In this document: positions 17,101 to 18,448 of the stretch, one piece after another
How the letters are laid out: each line of letters begins with the position of its first letter
Numbering within the stretch: the stretch's first letter is position 1
Source: UBA2330 sp049293015
Lineage (GTDB): Bacteria > Bacteroidota > Ignavibacteria > Tepidaquicellales > Tepidaquicellaceae
NCBI GenBank assembly: GCA_049293015.1
Contig: JBATSB010000181.1
Span: 1-18,448, forward strand
Direction: 5' to 3'
DNA length: 18,448 nucleotides
Made by a program: the position numbers and the translations under genes
The notes under the pieces: generated by a model
Databases searched by the model: none
Told to the model about the DNA's origin: nothing
Seen by the model: only the letters and a program-made list of their open reading frames with translations

Positions 17101-18448
17101 TACAGATACTTTACTTTTTGCTTGGATTTTTTTGAAGTATCCTTCTTTAATACTTTGAAATTCAGACAATCCGGACTGTTCAAATACTGCATCGCTCCAA
17201 AACTAAATTGCAGGAAATATTTTGAGATAATCTTTGGCTGCCCATCTATATTTACTTGTGATTGTCTTTCCTTAATTTTTAGATTTACAGGAACAGAAGG
17301 CAAACTCTTATCCGAAATCGGAATGACACTTCTGCCGGGTGGACCAACTCTTCCAAATAAATCAATACCGAACAGAAAATGCTGAGACAAATATTTTTCT
17401 TTTTCAACTTTTACCATTCTGTCATAATAAATATTATTTCCCGGATTGTCTTTTTCCTCAATTGGAAGAATCAATTTTCCTTTTGCAGAACCATAATGAA
17501 TGATATTCTTATCAGGAGTTCCATATGATAATTGTAAGTCGGGCAGCTTATGGAAGAAAAAGGAAACCGGGTTTGTATTTTTATATTCTACGGGTTTTTG
17601 CCATTTCAGAATTGTTGTTCCCTGCTGTTCAAAATTTTTATAATCATTGGAAAAATTAAAATACGATTCATTACTTTGCGTAACACTCAATCCTTTCACT
17701 TCCGGAAGAGGGTCATGTATTTTACCAAGATTAAAGACCGATCCACATACCTGCCCTTTATTTTGGTAATTGGCAATAACTTTATATGAATACTTTTCTG
17801 TTTCAGAAATACTCTTGTCTATGTAATAGAGCCCCAATATTCTTGCTATATTTGGATCCATAATAATCATAAAAAATAAGCCTAAAAACCTGTCGTAATT
17901 GTCTCTATCTTTTTTACTTAAATTTACCCTACTGCTGCTTCCTAATCTCAACTTTTTAACGAGCCCCTGATAATATCCATTTGAAAAATTTTCAATATAC
18001 TTTCCATATTCTCTTTCAGGTAAATAAAAATTATAACATCCTTCAAAAAATTTGTCGAAATCAAAATTCAAAAATCTGTTGGAATATTCAATTGTGTGTA
18101 TTTTCTCAAACCCATTTAAATCACAATCATTTCCTCTGTTGACTTCTATTGAAACAATAGTCCCTTTAGATGCAGGAAAACTTATGCGATTAATTTTTTT
18201 TTCATAGAATTCAACACTAGGATATTCGCCTTCACTACCTGAAATTTCTTTTTCATCAAGGAAATTCAGGTCTTCGTATATTTTTACTTTGAAAGTGTTT
18301 TTAGTTTTAAAAGTAATTTTTATGTAAGAATATTCTTCTTTAAACTTAATAAAATCAATTCCATTTTTTTCTTCTTCTACAAAATCTTCATTTAGTTTAA
18401 TTTTTATCAAAGAACACCCATCACCTTTACACCTGTAAACATCAAAAG
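14103..18448 (-). CDS. Giant fibronectin-III-like protein, 5' end beyond window
   Basis: At least 1,448 codons, reading left from the right edge. A TTG at 18410 could be a start, but the frame stays open for 12 more codons to the edge (reading VYRCKGDGC just upstream), so the gene is probably cut off. Numbering from that TTG, several fibronectin type III-like units are suggested by their typical G-strand and linker pattern: YSYKVIANY (207-215), FGIDLFGRVGPPG (347-359) followed by PSVPVNLKI (371-379), YFYKVRAVDPAENRSPWS (about 1058-1075), YFYAIRRIDKIGYS (about 1275-1288) and a C-terminal unit ending YDYRAKLIGVNNLSSEYSEI (about 1412-1431). A segment near 190-200 reads ARILGLYYIDK. These are extended beta-sandwich arrays typical of scaffolds, adhesins or tail-fibre-like proteins. 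No membrane helix is visible. It is the first gene in the window of a three-gene operon, 8 bp before the PLD gene. The fold is moderately supported and the function unknown. Confidence 0.7.
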   Translation of the reverse strand, partial: FDVYRCKGDGCSLIKIKLNEDFVEEEKNGIDFIKFKEEYSYIKITFKTKNTFKVKIYEDLNFLDEKEISGSEGEYPSVEFYEKKINRISFPASKGTIVSIEVNRGNDCDLNGFEKIHTIEYSNRFLNFDFDKFFEGCYNFYLPEREYGKYIENFSNGYYQGLVKKLRLGSSSRVNLSKKDRDNYDRFLGLFFMIIMDPNIARILGLYYIDKSISETEKYSYKVIANYQNKGQVCGSVFNLGKIHDPLPEVKGLSVTQSNESYFNFSNDYKNFEQQGTTILKWQKPVEYKNTNPVSFFFHKLPDLQLSYGTPDKNIIHYGSAKGKLILPIEEKDNPGNNIYYDRMVKVEKEKYLSQHFLFGIDLFGRVGPPGRSVIPISDKSLPSVPVNLKIKERQSQVNIDGQPKIISKYFLQFSFGAMQYLNSPDCLNFKVLKKDTSKKSKQKVKYLYSGDNLGYKGYKGIVHKHIFRIEITEPDFEIKDANGAEITFPLSIQNNFSYIYFQFSDDENNKILPAKDRKKFRISKILKDNRIEIESENNSYEIKNTGYGYIFSNPDIPKAWIDTGLSQNFVKPVELDLSVIESDNYISAKILYSRIVDIPVFDEAGRNDKTKKCNEIYVNRSIFESGIFEEGTIRKSSGNAGYKILAQASVFSSYPSEIDEPDMYQDFKNQGIDLVTKLLIEGSITFDTGSSVRLFPKLAESHTLYPFSEDERMNSVVGLVKLYFNNNLNLPISNEGELLLSAKLFKNIEGDYLGIHETIPLTAKLLSDIKSSETGLKAEALVFISKRVNKILASPKVFYFRNYEVDITAHSKLDIQPGKGNASAYFTVQSIDESDQHNKSGLALPVQYVDYIKVIPGSPASVYLCGTDPSNPEKVYLSLPNKEGRSSVCLQWAASVSPNSEHLRYELTRALDVSIISALKAKWMINDTPEAVRPFLSDVTLKENLTIKDLSLNESTGIYSAQISNDALTQDERKQFISTRTIISNRYFCVTGFVDSKILFRLLTPLKSGTANKTGNTNINLESLADLQKPDLMNNIDSIKMIADKCPEAFSMVTKVPVRGTSFTDNVPGQGHGKYFYKVRAVDPAENRSPWSECSGAFYQVDIKIPEVPQDFNVETGDRCSRLLWRKANLNNSFERYEIFRFENDQEQIFAGAYATISGEPVPFRKVRSMLGSIVIPQILNFPIVTGTTDMTGTPEGILQQRIALTKSLLSISIQTIDNPVNLYTNLSDFEITHQKIDENNIIIKTIRDKNGKVPDGIPLRVMIGDNLMERDENWFEFFDGGLVGSNNYFYAIRRIDKIGYSMNGVLQEKEVNGDSTSLLKIVAIDKSVPEKPIIKEINWLKDGTSNSDFIPDSRPKFTVKVTSKPSKVLIQKRKIGTDKWEVLSIEISVGETIEVKKEYIDWDSDLLTKDLTEAVFYDEIGYDYRAKLIGVNNLSSEYSEIISIN

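Noticed and set aside
6685..18448. Type IX secretion substrates
   Set aside because: The giant proteins end in ordinary beta-sandwich or hydrophobic sequence without the conserved type IX C-terminal sorting domain, and the two complete proteins have no Sec signal peptide.
6685..18448. Prophage or contractile-injection structural genes
   Set aside because: No sheath, tube, baseplate, portal or terminase-like protein can be recognised in the window. The fibronectin-like repeats alone are not enough, so this is kept only as a possibility to test beyond the right edge.

Overview
The window reads as a piece of a chromosome from an AT-rich, Gram-negative bacterium of the Bacteroidota/Chlorobiota/Ignavibacteriota (FCB) type. 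The reasons are low GC throughout, several start codons with no clear Shine-Dalgarno sequence, genes for Kdo-containing LPS and its export, and an OstA-like protein and a DUF1572/DinB protein of a sort common in that group. The phylum assignment is an inference; no rRNA or other marker is present.

Left part (1-4390, minus strand). An outer-membrane biogenesis operon is read right to left: kdsD (arabinose-5-phosphate isomerase, Kdo precursor), lptC (LPS-export lipoprotein), a 566-bp gap full of palindromic repeats, lptA/OstA-like (periplasmic LPS bridge) and a DUF1572 (DinB-fold) gene. In E. coli kdsC lies between kdsD and lptC, and lptB follows lptA; neither is here. The first 286 bases hold no recognised gene, only two small inverted repeats.

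Middle (4391-6684, plus strand). A 77-bp AT-rich divergent region with a perfect 16-bp palindrome separates kdsD from rlmD (23S rRNA m5U methyltransferase with an Fe-S cluster). Downstream are 540 bases of mostly decayed sequence, including a small membrane-anchored coiled-coil gene broken by two in-frame stops, and then a stand-alone tatA (twin-arginine translocase pore subunit).

Right part (6685-18448, minus strand). Almost 12 kb is a tight three-gene transcription unit, convergent with tatA: a giant fibronectin-III-like beta-rich protein that runs off the right edge (at least 1,448 codons), an HKD phospholipase D-like enzyme of 555 residues, and a 1,909-residue beta-rich protein. Gaps are 8 and 12 bp. 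The two complete proteins have no visible signal peptide, and neither giant ends in an obvious type IX sorting domain. The arrangement of two giant, probably multidomain, beta-rich proteins around a PLD enzyme looks like a dedicated but uncharacterised module. I think the 1,909-residue protein may belong to the large DUF6603-type families, but I cannot verify that here. This operon is the best candidate in the window for an undescribed system.
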